The translations under genes and the position numbers were made by a program. From Streptomyces qinzhouensis (GTDB taxonomy: Bacteria > Actinomycetota > Actinomycetes > Streptomycetales > Streptomycetaceae): a DNA stretch of 64,000 bases. The first letter of the stretch is position 1. The number at the start of each line of letters is the position of its first letter. The notes under the pieces are model-generated. The model saw nothing but the letters and a program-made list of their open reading frames with translations. It made no database searches and was not told the DNA's origin. The stretch covers positions 5,456,001-5,520,000 of the forward strand of contig NZ_CP042266.1 of NCBI RefSeq assembly GCF_007856155.1. The letters run 5' to 3'. Below, in pieces: positions 26,021-35,318 of the stretch.

Positions 26021-26054
26021 ATCCTATCGGTTTGTTTCGACTCGGAATATTCCG
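26021..26054 (-). promoter_or_regulatory. pyk promoter candidate with CGGAATATTCCG palindrome
   Basis: On the minus strand a TAGGAT -10 hexamer (26021-26026) ends only about 8 nt before the pyk ATG. A perfect 12-bp palindrome CGGAATATTCCG (26043-26054) covers the -35 region. The arrangement suggests a repressor-controlled promoter with an almost leaderless transcript, within the 74 nt between ackA and pyk. Confidence 0.5.
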
Positions 26055-26087
26055 TCTGGTGGAAGATACAAATGGGCGGGTATTCGC

Positions 26088-27326
<1,239 letters not shown>

Positions 27327-27375
27327 GGTCGGTGCTTTCTGGTCGGGGGAGGGCTGGTGCCTGGTACCGCGGGGG

Positions 27376-29517
27376 TCAGACGGGCGTGGCGGCGTTCTCG
27401 GCCGCCGGGCGTACGGGACGGTCCGGCGCGGGCGCCGGCTGGGCCTGGATGGCGGTGATCGCCACGGTGTTCACGATGTCGCCGACCAGCGCGCCGCGCG
27501 ACAGGTCGTTCACCGGCTTCCGCAGGCCCTGGAGGACCGGGCCCACGGCCACCGCGCCCGCCGAGCGCTGGACGGCCTTGTAGGTGTTGTTGCCGGTGTT
27601 CAGGTCCGGGAAGATCAGGACGGTCGCCCGGCCCGCGACCTCGGATTCCGGCAGCTTGGTCGCGGCGACGGACGGTTCGACGGCCGCGTCGTACTGGATC
27701 GGGCCCTCGATCCGCAGGTCCGGCCGGGACCGGCGGACCAGCTCGGTGGCCTCCCGCACCTTGTCGACATCGGCGCCCGACCCGGAGGTGCCGGTGGAGT
27801 ACGAGAGCATCGCGATCCGCGGCTCGACACCGAACCGGGCGGCGGTCGCGGCCGACTGTACGGCGATGTCCGCGAGCTGCTCGGCGTTCGGGTCCGGGTT
27901 GACCGCGCAGTCGCCGTACACCAGCACCTTGTCCGCCAGGCACATGAAGAAGACCGAGGAGACGATCGCCGCGCCGCCCCCGGCGTCCGTCGGCCGGCGG
28001 GTCTTGATGATCTCGAAGGCGGGGCGGATGGTCGCGGCCGTGGAGTGCACCGAGCCCGACACCATGCCGTCGGCCAGCCCCTCCTCGACCATCAGGGTGC
28101 CGAAGTAGTTGACGTCCGCGACGACGTCGTACGCCAGCTCCACCGAGACGCCCTTGTGGGCGCGCAGCTCCGCGTACCGCTCGGCGAAAGGCTGCCGCAG
28201 CTCGGAGGTGTTCGGGTCGATCAGCTGGACCGAGGAGAGGTCGATGCCCAGGTCCGCGGCCTTCTTCCGGATGACGTCCGGATCGCCGAGGAGGGTCAGA
28301 TCGCAGACGTCGCGGCGGACGAGGACATCCGCGGCGCGCAGCACCCGCTCCTCGGTGCCCTCCGGGAGCACCACCCGGCGGCGGTCCGACCTGGCCTGCT
28401 CCAGCAGCTCGTGCTCGAACATCATCGGGGTCACCCGGCCGCTGCGGGCCACCGCGAGCCGCTCCAGCAGCCCGCCGGTGTCGACATGGCGTTCGAAGAG
28501 GCCGAGCGCGGTCTCCGCCTTGCGCGGGGTGGTGGCGCTGAGCTTGCCCTCCAGCCGGAACAGCTCGGCCGCGGTGGGGAAGCTGGTGGCCGCGACCGAG
28601 ACCACCGGGGTCCCGGGGGCCAGCTTGGCCGCCAGGGTGAGGACCTCGTCGGTGGGCCGCTCGTCGAGGGTGAGCAGCACGCCCGCGATGGGCGGGGTGC
28701 CCGCGGAGTGCGCGGCCAGCGAGCCGACCACCAGATCGGCCCGGTCGCCGGGGGTGACGACCATGCAGCCGGGGGTCAGGGCGGTGAGGAAGTTCGGCAG
28801 GGTGGCGCCGCCGAAGACGAAGTCGAGGGCGTCGCGCGCGAGCCCGGAGTCGTCGCCGAGCAGGACGGTGCCGTGGAGGGCCTGGGTGATCTGGGCGACG
28901 GTGGGCGCGGCGAGCGCGGGCTCGTCGGGGAGGACGTAGCAGGGGACGGGGAGGCGGGCCGTGAGCCGCTCGGCTATGGACTCCCGGTCGGCGGGCGCCA
29001 CCCGGTTGACCGTCAGGGCGAGGATGTCGCAGCCCAGCGCCTCGTAGGCGCGGAAGGCGTTGCGGGCCTCGGCCCGTACCGATTCGGCCGTCTGGCCGCG
29101 GCCTCCGACGACGGGGATCACGGACGCGCCGAACTCGTTGGCGAGCCGGGCGTTCAGCGCCAGCTCGTCGGGGAGCTGGGTGGCGGCGAAGTCCGTGCCG
29201 AGGACCAGGACGACCTCGTACTCCCTGGCGACCCGGTGGAAGCGGTCCACGAGCCGGGAGACCAGCTCGTCGGTGCCCTGCTCGGCCTGGAGCGCGGAGG
29301 CCTCGTGGTAGTCGAGGCCGTAGACGGTCGCCGGGTCCTGGGTCAGCCGGTACCGGGCCCGGAGCAGTTCGAAGAGCCGGTCGGGGCCGTCGTGGACCAG
29401 GGGCCGGAAGACGCCCACCCGGTCCACCTGGCGGGTGAGGAGTTCCATGACTCCCAGCTCGACGACCTGGCGGCCGTCCCCGCGGTCGATTCCGGTCACG
29501 TACACGCTGCGCGTCAC
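27376..29517 (-). CDS. pta: Phosphate acetyltransferase
   Basis: A 713-residue long-form enzyme making acetyl phosphate and CoA from acetyl-CoA. The N-terminal ~370 residues are a BioD-like P-loop-fold region plus a DRTGG domain (VYVTGIDRGDGRQVVELGVM; the usual GKT of the P-loop is degenerate). The C-terminal ~330 residues are the catalytic PTA/PTB domain (RRRVVLPEGTEERVLRAADV, DGMVSGSVHSTAATIRPAF, FPDLNTGNNTYKAVQRSAGA). It lies upstream of ackA. Its upstream region holds the dispersed repeat 29546-29590 and decamer repeats. Confidence 0.95.
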   Translation of the reverse strand: MTRSVYVTGIDRGDGRQVVELGVMELLTRQVDRVGVFRPLVHDGPDRLFELLRARYRLTQDPATVYGLDYHEASALQAEQGTDELVSRLVDRFHRVAREYEVVLVLGTDFAATQLPDELALNARLANEFGASVIPVVGGRGQTAESVRAEARNAFRAYEALGCDILALTVNRVAPADRESIAERLTARLPVPCYVLPDEPALAAPTVAQITQALHGTVLLGDDSGLARDALDFVFGGATLPNFLTALTPGCMVVTPGDRADLVVGSLAAHSAGTPPIAGVLLTLDERPTDEVLTLAAKLAPGTPVVSVAATSFPTAAELFRLEGKLSATTPRKAETALGLFERHVDTGGLLERLAVARSGRVTPMMFEHELLEQARSDRRRVVLPEGTEERVLRAADVLVRRDVCDLTLLGDPDVIRKKAADLGIDLSSVQLIDPNTSELRQPFAERYAELRAHKGVSVELAYDVVADVNYFGTLMVEEGLADGMVSGSVHSTAATIRPAFEIIKTRRPTDAGGGAAIVSSVFFMCLADKVLVYGDCAVNPDPNAEQLADIAVQSAATAARFGVEPRIAMLSYSTGTSGSGADVDKVREATELVRRSRPDLRIEGPIQYDAAVEPSVAATKLPESEVAGRATVLIFPDLNTGNNTYKAVQRSAGAVAVGPVLQGLRKPVNDLSRGALVGDIVNTVAITAIQAQPAPAPDRPVRPAAENAATPV

Positions 29518-29545
29518 GCGTGCTCTCCTGTCCGCCTTATGACGT

Positions 29546-29590
29546 GGCTCGGTTCACCTCCGGGGCGCTCCCCTTCGGCTCACTCGCCGC
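29546..29590. repeat. Second copy of dispersed repeat (contiguous form)
   Basis: A 45-bp segment equal to part A (10472-10495, one mismatch) joined directly to part B (10577-10597, identical). It lies 29-73 bp upstream of the pta start. See 10472-10597. Confidence 0.6.
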
Positions 29591-29610
29591 CGCGACCGTC
29601 TTAACTGATG

Positions 29611-29640
29611 TAATGCGGCTTATGTCGGCTTATGCCGGTT
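29611..29640. repeat. Three 10-bp tandem units in the pta/pfkA divergent region
   Basis: Three decamers in a row, TAATGCGGCT, TATGTCGGCT and TATGCCGGTT, lie between divergent pta and pfkA. A 10-bp period places the copies on one DNA face, as for cooperative regulator binding. The 345-nt gap also holds a small hairpin (29674-29698) and a promoter candidate (29703-29732), but no gene. Confidence 0.5.
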
Positions 29641-29673
29641 CTATCGCTGTGTGACCGCCGGGCGACCGCACAG

Positions 29674-29698
29674 AAAAGCCGCTGATGAGCGGCCTTTC
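29674..29698 (+). terminator. Small hairpin with A/T-flanked stem
   Basis: GCCGCT (29678-29683) pairs with AGCGGC (29688-29693) around GATG, with AAAA before and CTTT after. It could be a weak terminator or attenuator in the pta-pfkA region. Confidence 0.4.
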
Positions 29699-29702
29699 CC
29701 CC

Positions 29703-29732
29703 TTGACGATACCTCTGTCGGTGCGCTAGGCG
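29703..29732 (+). promoter_or_regulatory. pfkA promoter candidate
   Basis: TTGACG (29703-29708) and TAGGCG (29727-29732) are 18 bp apart, a good match to the streptomycete housekeeping promoter. They would give a leader of about 125 nt before the pfkA ATG. Confidence 0.5.
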
Positions 29733-29862
29733 CCTGGCGGGTGGGCGGGGGGAGCCGTGCTCCCGGAACCGGCACGGGGGAAGCGGCAGCGGCGGTCTCC
29801 GCCGCGTGGAACAATTGATTTCCGGCTCAAACGTCCCATTGACGAGCAGGAGACACAGCGCG

Positions 29863-30888
29863 ATGCGTATCGGAGTGCTCACCGCCGGAGGCGACTGCCC
29901 CGGACTGAATGCGGTCATCCGGTCGGTCGTGCACCGGGCCATCACCGGGTACGGCGACGAGGTCATCGGATTCGAGGACGGCTTCAAGGGCCTCCTGGAC
30001 GGGCACTACCGCCCCCTCGACCTCAACGCGGTCAGCGGCATCCTCGCCCGCGGCGGCACCATTCTGGGCTCGGCCCGGCTGGAGCGGGCCCGGCTGCGCG
30101 AGGCCGCCGAGAACTGCGGCGAGCTTCAGCGGCAGTACGGCATCGACGTCCTCATCCCCATCGGCGGCGAGGGCACCCTCACCGCCTCCCGGATGCTCTC
30201 CGACGCCGGAATGCCCGTGGTCGGCGTCCCCAAGACCATCGACAACGACATCTCGGCCACCGACCGGACCTTCGGTTTCGACACCGCGGTGACCGTCGCG
30301 ACCGAGGCCATCGACCGGCTGAAGACCACCGCCGAATCACATCAGCGGGTGATGGTCGTCGAGGTCATGGGACGGCACGCGGGCTGGATCGCCCTGGAGT
30401 CCGGGATGGCCGGCGGCGCCCACGGCATCTGTCTGCCGGAGCGGCCCTTCCAGGTCGAGGACCTGGTCAAGATGGTCGAGGAGCGCTTCGACCGGGGCAA
30501 GAAGTTCGCGGTTATCTGTGTGGCCGAGGGCGCGCATCCCGCCGAGGGCTCCATGGACTACCGCAAGGGCGAGATCGACCAGTTCGGCCACGAGCGTTTC
30601 CAGGGCATCGGCAACCGGCTGGCGGCCGAGCTGGAGCACCGGCTCGGCAAGGAGGCCAAGCCGGTCATCCTCGGGCACGTCCAGCGCGGCGGTGTGCCGA
30701 CGGCGTACGACAGGGTGCTCGCCACCCGCTTCGGCTGGCACGCCGTCGAGGCGGCGCACCACGGCGACTTCGGCCGGATGACCTCCCTGCGCGGCACGGA
30801 TGTCGTCATGGTGCCGCTGGCGGACGCGGTGACGCAGCTCAAGAAGGTCCCGACGGACCGGATGAACGAGGCGGAGTCCGTCTTCTAG
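29863..30888 (+). CDS. pfkA: 6-phosphofructokinase (ATP-dependent type)
   Basis: A 341-residue enzyme phosphorylating fructose 6-phosphate. I chose ATG 29863 (AGGAGACACAGCG upstream); the frame is open from 29806. Motifs are TAGGDCPGLNAVIR, GGEGTLT with Gly104, PKTIDNDI with Lys124, and GRHAGWIAL. Gly104 with Lys124 is the combination known for the ATP-using S. coelicolor enzyme, whereas Asp104/Lys124 marks pyrophosphate-using relatives. It is divergent from pta-ackA-pyk and followed by a strong terminator. Confidence 0.95.
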   Translation: MRIGVLTAGGDCPGLNAVIRSVVHRAITGYGDEVIGFEDGFKGLLDGHYRPLDLNAVSGILARGGTILGSARLERARLREAAENCGELQRQYGIDVLIPIGGEGTLTASRMLSDAGMPVVGVPKTIDNDISATDRTFGFDTAVTVATEAIDRLKTTAESHQRVMVVEVMGRHAGWIALESGMAGGAHGICLPERPFQVEDLVKMVEERFDRGKKFAVICVAEGAHPAEGSMDYRKGEIDQFGHERFQGIGNRLAAELEHRLGKEAKPVILGHVQRGGVPTAYDRVLATRFGWHAVEAAHHGDFGRMTSLRGTDVVMVPLADAVTQLKKVPTDRMNEAESVF

Positions 30889-30914
30889 CCTCCACCCACC
30901 CTCCCGACCGGGAG

Positions 30915-30960
30915 ACGAGTGGCCTTGGCCGATCCCCGTGCTTCGGCCAAGGCCACTCGT
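30915..30960 (+). terminator. Long perfect hairpin after pfkA
   Basis: An 18-bp perfect stem (30915-30932, ACGAGTGGCCTTGGCCGA; 30943-30960 is its exact complement) encloses a 10-nt loop, 27 nt past the pfkA stop. No long U-run follows, which is common in Streptomyces terminators. Confidence 0.75.
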
Positions 30961-31120
30961 GTGTTCCCCCGTGTTTCCCCCGATTCCGTCCGCTCCCACG
31001 GGCAGTGCCCCTGTCCCGGAGTGCGGCGGCGACTCACACTCTCCGTGGGTTCCGCACGGTCCGCAAGGGCCCTCCCCGTCCGGGACATGTCCCGCCCTGT
31101 CCCATGGCTGTCCCGGCAGG

Positions 31121-31657
31121 TCAGCGCGGGTCTGCGCACTCCGCGATCCGCTGCCGCAGCGGGCGTTTCCGCAGGGCGGCGACGGCCTCGTCGACGAGCT
31201 CGCCGAGCGGGTACGACAGCTCGGCCTCGAAACGGGCCACGGCCGCCGTGGTCGCCGCCGCCTCGGCGTGCAGTACGGGCAGCAGCGACTCGGCCCGCGC
31301 GGTCAGCCGGACGATCCGCTGCCGGGCGTCGGCACCGGGCGCGAGGGTCACGAGATCCTCCTTCACCATCTGTGCCACGGTCTGACTCGCCGCGGAGTGG
31401 GTCACTCCGAGGGCCCGGGCGAGATCCCGGATCGGCATCGGGCCTTCGGCGGCCACGGTCAGGGCGACCGGGGTCCAGCGGGGCCGGAACCCCGGCAGGC
31501 CGAGGTCCTCGTAGACGGCCGCGACCCCGCCGTCGAGCTGTTCCAGCAGATGGCGCAGCCGGGTGCCGATGAGTCCCGGTCCGGCGGGCGAGGGCGAGGG
31601 TGAGAACGACGGGGACGACGGGGACGACGGTGGTGGTGGCGGGGCAGGGGTTGACAT
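31121..31657 (-). CDS. MarR-family transcriptional regulator
   Basis: A 178-residue winged-helix protein from ATG 31657. After a Pro/Ser-rich N-terminal stretch (residues 5-27) come the HTH IRDLARALGVTHSAASQTVAQMVKEDLV and the wing PGADARQRIVRLT. It is divergent from the proline iminopeptidase gene, with the AACAGCGCTGTT palindrome between them, so it probably represses itself and that gene. The frame stays open upstream of 31657, but those codons lie in the divergent promoter. Confidence 0.87.
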   Translation of the reverse strand: MSTPAPPPPPSSPSSPSFSPSPSPAGPGLIGTRLRHLLEQLDGGVAAVYEDLGLPGFRPRWTPVALTVAAEGPMPIRDLARALGVTHSAASQTVAQMVKEDLVTLAPGADARQRIVRLTARAESLLPVLHAEAAATTAAVARFEAELSYPLGELVDEAVAALRKRPLRQRIAECADPR

Positions 31658-31669
31658 GGACCGTAATGT

Positions 31670-31681
31670 AACAGCGCTGTT
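31670..31681. promoter_or_regulatory. AACAGCGCTGTT palindrome between divergent marR and pip
   Basis: A perfect 12-bp palindrome within an AT-richer stretch (ATGTAACAGCGCTGTTGTAT), 13 nt upstream of the MarR start and 27 nt upstream of the peptidase start. It is a good candidate MarR operator. Confidence 0.55.
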
Positions 31682-31707
31682 GTATTTCCGGAGAAGGGAA
31701 TCCCGCC

Positions 31708-32712
31708 GTGCCCGCTGCCGCCGTTCCGCCGGTCGCCGAACTCCCGCCGCGCGAGCTGTACCCGCCGATCCGGCCGTACGAGACCGGTCTGCTCGACGTC
31801 GGCGACGGACAGCACGTCTACTGGGAGGTCTGCGGCAATCCACGCGGCAAACCCGCCGTCGTCGTCCACGGCGGCCCCGGCAGCGGCTGCACCGAACGCA
31901 TGCGCCGCTACTGCGATCCGGAGCGCTACCGGATCGTCCTCTTCGACCAGCGGGGCTGCGGCCGCAGCACCCCGCACGCCGCCGACCCGGCGGCCGACCA
32001 GCGCCACAACACCACCGGCCGGCTCGTCTCCGACATGGAGAAGCTCCGCGGGCTGCTCGGTATCGAGAGCTGGCTGCTGTTCGGCGGTTCCTGGGGTTCG
32101 ACGCTGATCCTCGCCTATGCGCAGGAGCACCCCGAGCGGGTGTCGGAGATCGTCCTGTCCAGTGTCACCACCACCCGGCGCTCCGAGATCGACTGGCTGT
32201 ACCGGGGGGCCGGCCGGTTCCTCCCCCGGGAGTGGGAGCGCTTCCTCGCGGGCGCCCACGGCACACCCCGCGACGGCGACGTCGTCGGCGCCTATGCCGC
32301 GCTGATGAACCATCCGGACGCCGCCGTCCGCGAGAAGGCGGCGCTCGACTGGTGCGACTGGGAGGACGCCGTACTGTCCGGGGAGCCCGCGGCGGCGGCC
32401 AACCCCCGCCCGTACGGCGGCCGGCCACCGGCCGCCCGGATCGCCATGGTCCGCATCTGCTCGCACTACTTCGCCCACGGCGCCTGGCTGCCGGAGGGCG
32501 TCCTGCTGCGCGAGGCGCACCGGCTGGCCGGGATCCCGGGCGTACTGACCCATGGACGGCTCGACCTGAGCACCCCTCTCGACACCGCCTGGGAACTCTC
32601 CCGCGCCTGGCCGGGCGCCGAGCTGACCGTCATCGAGAACGCGGGCCATCTCGGCGGCGACACGACCCGCGGCCATCTGCTGCGCTCCCTCGACCGCTTC
32701 GCGAGCGGGTGA
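31708..32712 (+). CDS. pip: Prolyl aminopeptidase (proline iminopeptidase)
   Basis: A 334-residue alpha/beta-hydrolase (peptidase family S33) that removes N-terminal proline from peptides. Motifs are VHGGPGSGCT (oxyanion HGGPG), FDQRGCGRSTPH, the nucleophile elbow GGSWGST (Ser), HGRLDLSTP (Asp) and ENAGHLGGD (His). It starts at GTG 31708 after GGAGAAGGGAATCCCGCC. It is divergent from a MarR regulator. Confidence 0.93.
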   Translation: MPAAAVPPVAELPPRELYPPIRPYETGLLDVGDGQHVYWEVCGNPRGKPAVVVHGGPGSGCTERMRRYCDPERYRIVLFDQRGCGRSTPHAADPAADQRHNTTGRLVSDMEKLRGLLGIESWLLFGGSWGSTLILAYAQEHPERVSEIVLSSVTTTRRSEIDWLYRGAGRFLPREWERFLAGAHGTPRDGDVVGAYAALMNHPDAAVREKAALDWCDWEDAVLSGEPAAAANPRPYGGRPPAARIAMVRICSHYFAHGAWLPEGVLLREAHRLAGIPGVLTHGRLDLSTPLDTAWELSRAWPGAELTVIENAGHLGGDTTRGHLLRSLDRFASG

Positions 32713-32753
32713 GGACGGGGCACGCGAGCCCGGCAAGATCCGAAAGAGGGGGC

Positions 32754-33449
32754 CTAGCGCTCCCTGACCCAGCGGTACTGGAGTTCGGGGCGGCCTATCT
32801 GGCCGTACTGCGGGCTGCGGACCGCGCGGTCCTGGGTGACCAGATGTTCCAGATAGCGGCGGGCGGTGATCCGGGAGATGCCGACCGCCGCACCCGCCTC
32901 CGCCGCTGTCAGACCGCCCGGGGTGTTGCGCAGGGTCCGGGTCACCGCCTCCAGGGTCGGTCCGCTCAGGCCCTTCGGCAGGGCGCCGCCCTCCGGGGCG
33001 CGCAGGGTCGCCAGGGCGCGGTCCACCTCCTCCTGGCCGCTGGCCTCGCCCGCCGCCGCGCGGAACTCCGCGTACCGGCCCAGCCGGTCCCGCAGTGTGG
33101 CGAACGTGAACGGCTTGAGGACGTACTGCACCACCCCCAGCGAGACGCCCTCCCGGACGATCGCCAGATCCCGTGCCGAGGTCACCGCGATCACGTCCGC
33201 GCCGTGCCCGGCGGCCCGCAGTGACCGGACCAGGCCGAGACCGTGCCCGTCGGGGAGGTACAGGTCCAGCAGCAGCAGATCGACCCGGGTGCGCTCCAGG
33301 ACCCGTACCGCCTCCGAACGCGAATGGGCCACGCCCGCGACCGAGAAACCGGCGATCCGGCCCACGTACAGCGCGTGCGCGTCGGCGGCGACCGGATCGT
33401 CCTCGACGACCAGGACGCTGATGGTCCGAGCGGTTCCGTCCGCGCTCAT
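32754..33449 (-). CDS. Response regulator of the CitB/DcuR type
   Basis: A 231-residue regulator. The receiver domain has acidic EDD near residues 16-18, phospho-acceptor Asp62 in LLLLDLYLPDGHG, and KPFTFATLRDRL. The C-terminal helix-turn-helix is LTAAEAGAAVGISRITARRYLEHLV. This architecture is used for C4-dicarboxylate or citrate sensing. Its kinase partner is immediately upstream (76 nt), and the dicarboxylate symporter gene is divergent from that kinase, so the target is clear by context. Confidence 0.92.
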   Translation of the reverse strand: MSADGTARTISVLVVEDDPVAADAHALYVGRIAGFSVAGVAHSRSEAVRVLERTRVDLLLLDLYLPDGHGLGLVRSLRAAGHGADVIAVTSARDLAIVREGVSLGVVQYVLKPFTFATLRDRLGRYAEFRAAAGEASGQEEVDRALATLRAPEGGALPKGLSGPTLEAVTRTLRNTPGGLTAAEAGAAVGISRITARRYLEHLVTQDRAVRSPQYGQIGRPELQYRWVRER

Positions 33450-33525
33450 GGCTGCTGCACCTCCCCGGTGCCGTGGGGCAGCGGCGATCGTACGCCACGG
33501 CCCTGGCCGGCCGGCGGGTGCGGTC

Positions 33526-35160
33526 TCACGCGGGCACCGCGGCCGTCAGTGGCAGCTTTACGGTGAACTGCGCACCGCCGTCCGGTCCGGTCCCCAGCTC
33601 GATCGTGCCGTGCCCCCGGTGCACGGCCTGCCGGACCAGGGCGAGGCCGAGGCCGCGGCCCGAACCCCGGGTGGACCAGCCCCGGTGGAAGACGTCCCCG
33701 GCCCGCTCCGGGTCGACCCCGGTGCCCGTGTCGTGCACCCGGATCAGCAGTTCGCCGCCGCTTCCGGCCGGATCGTCGGCGCGGGCGGTGACCGTCACCC
33801 GGGCGCGGCCCGGCCGGGCCCCGGAGACCGCCGCCTCCGATGCCGCGTCGACCGCGTTGTCGACGAGATTGCCGAGGATGGTGACCAGATCGCGGGCCGG
33901 GATCGACGGCGGCAGCACCCCGTCGTCGATCAGGCTGTCCTCGGCCAGCACCAGCTCCACCCCCCGCTCGTTCGCCTGGGACGCCTTGCCGAGCAGCAGT
34001 GCCGCGAGGACCGGTTCGCCGACCGCGCCGACGACTCGGTCGGTCAGCTCCTGCGCCAGCTCCAGTTCGGCGGTGGCGAAGTCGACGGCCTCGTCCACCC
34101 GGCCCAGTTCGATCAGCGAGACCACGGTGTGCAGCCGGTTGGCCGCCTCATGGGCCTGGGAGCGCAGGGCGTGGCTGAAGCCGCGCTCGGAGTCCAGTTC
34201 GCCGGAGAGCGCCTGGAGCTCGGTATGGTCCCGCAGGGTCACCACCGTCCCGCGGCGCTCCCCGCCGATCACCGGACTGGTGTTGACCACGACGATCCGG
34301 TCCGCGGTCAGATGCACCTCGTCGACCCGGGGCTCGGAGGCCAGCAGCGCGCCGGTCAGCGCGGGCGGCAGCCCCAGCTCGGTGACCGGCCGGCCGACGG
34401 CGTTCCCGCCGAGGCCGAGGAGCTCCCGGGCGCCGTCGTTGACCAGGGCGATCCGGCGCCGGCCGTCGAGCATCAGCAGACCCTCGCGCACCGCGTGCAG
34501 CGCGGCCTGGTGGTAGTCGTGCATCCGGCTCAGCTCGGCCGCGTTCATGCCGTGGGTGTGGCGGCGCAGCCGGGCGTTGATGACGTATGTGCCCAGGCCG
34601 CCGAGGGCCAGGGCGCCGCCCGCGACCGCCAGCAGGCCGATCACCTGCTCCTGGATCTGCTGGCTGATCCGCTCGATGGTGATACCGGCGCTGACCAGGG
34701 CGATGACCCGCCGTTCGTCGGCCGGGTCGCGCACCGGGACGACGGTACGGATGGAGGCGCCCAGCACGCCCGCGTACTTCTCGCTGTAGATCTCGCCGCG
34801 CAGCGCCTGCTCGGTGTGGCCGAGGTAGGTACGGCCGATCTCGCCGGGCTGCGGATGGGTCCAGCGGGTGCCGTCCGGGGCCATGATCGTGATGAAGGTG
34901 ACCCCGGCGTCCCGGCGGACCCGTTCCGCGTACGGCTGGAGCACCGCGCTCGGATCCGCGGCGCGGACGGCGGCGGCGACCGCGGGGGACCCGGCGACCG
35001 AGGCCGCGGTGGCCTGGGACTGGCGGCGGGCGGTGTCCTCGGCCTGGGAGCGGTCGGTGACGTACGCGAAGAGGGCACAGCCCGCCACGATCACCGCGAC
35101 GAGGACGACCTGCATCGCGAAGAGCTGGCCCGCGAGGCTGCGGGGGCGGGGTATGCGCAT
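33526..35160 (-). CDS. Sensor histidine kinase of the CitA/DcuS type
   Basis: A 544-residue membrane kinase from ATG 35160; the frame is open to 35298 but the upstream codons overlap the divergent operator region. TM1 (~12-35) is followed by a periplasmic-type PAS domain (TYLGHTEQALRGEIYSEKYAGVLGASIRTVVPV is the CitA/DcuS ligand motif region) and TM2 (~180-200). A cytoplasmic PAS follows, then SpoOB-type dimerisation with His in SHALRSQAHEAANRLHT, and HATPase motifs NLVDNAVDAAS, DTGTGVDPE and GRGLGLALVR. It probably senses C4-dicarboxylates and controls dctA. Confidence 0.92.
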   Translation of the reverse strand: MRIPRPRSLAGQLFAMQVVLVAVIVAGCALFAYVTDRSQAEDTARRQSQATAASVAGSPAVAAAVRAADPSAVLQPYAERVRRDAGVTFITIMAPDGTRWTHPQPGEIGRTYLGHTEQALRGEIYSEKYAGVLGASIRTVVPVRDPADERRVIALVSAGITIERISQQIQEQVIGLLAVAGGALALGGLGTYVINARLRRHTHGMNAAELSRMHDYHQAALHAVREGLLMLDGRRRIALVNDGARELLGLGGNAVGRPVTELGLPPALTGALLASEPRVDEVHLTADRIVVVNTSPVIGGERRGTVVTLRDHTELQALSGELDSERGFSHALRSQAHEAANRLHTVVSLIELGRVDEAVDFATAELELAQELTDRVVGAVGEPVLAALLLGKASQANERGVELVLAEDSLIDDGVLPPSIPARDLVTILGNLVDNAVDAASEAAVSGARPGRARVTVTARADDPAGSGGELLIRVHDTGTGVDPERAGDVFHRGWSTRGSGRGLGLALVRQAVHRGHGTIELGTGPDGGAQFTVKLPLTAAVPA

Positions 35161-35200
35161 GGCACCAGTGTGCCTTCCGTTTCGCGGAGTTTGCGGGCCG

Positions 35201-35250
35201 GTGAACGATTCGGTCGTGAACGAAATGCACGTAACGGTGACCCGGGTCAC
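35201..35250 (+). promoter_or_regulatory. Operators between the kinase and dctA
   Basis: GTGAACGA occurs twice (35201-35208 and 35216-35223, 15 bp apart) and a perfect 14-bp palindrome GTGACCCGGGTCAC follows (35237-35250). They lie 69-118 bp before the dctA start. The direct repeats fit a CitB-type regulator and the palindrome fits a second regulator. Confidence 0.55.
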
Positions 35251-35318
35251 AGCGTGATGGATATTCGCCGAAATCCATACGGGACATGGACCTGGCAAAT
35301 TTTTCCTAGGAGGACCCC

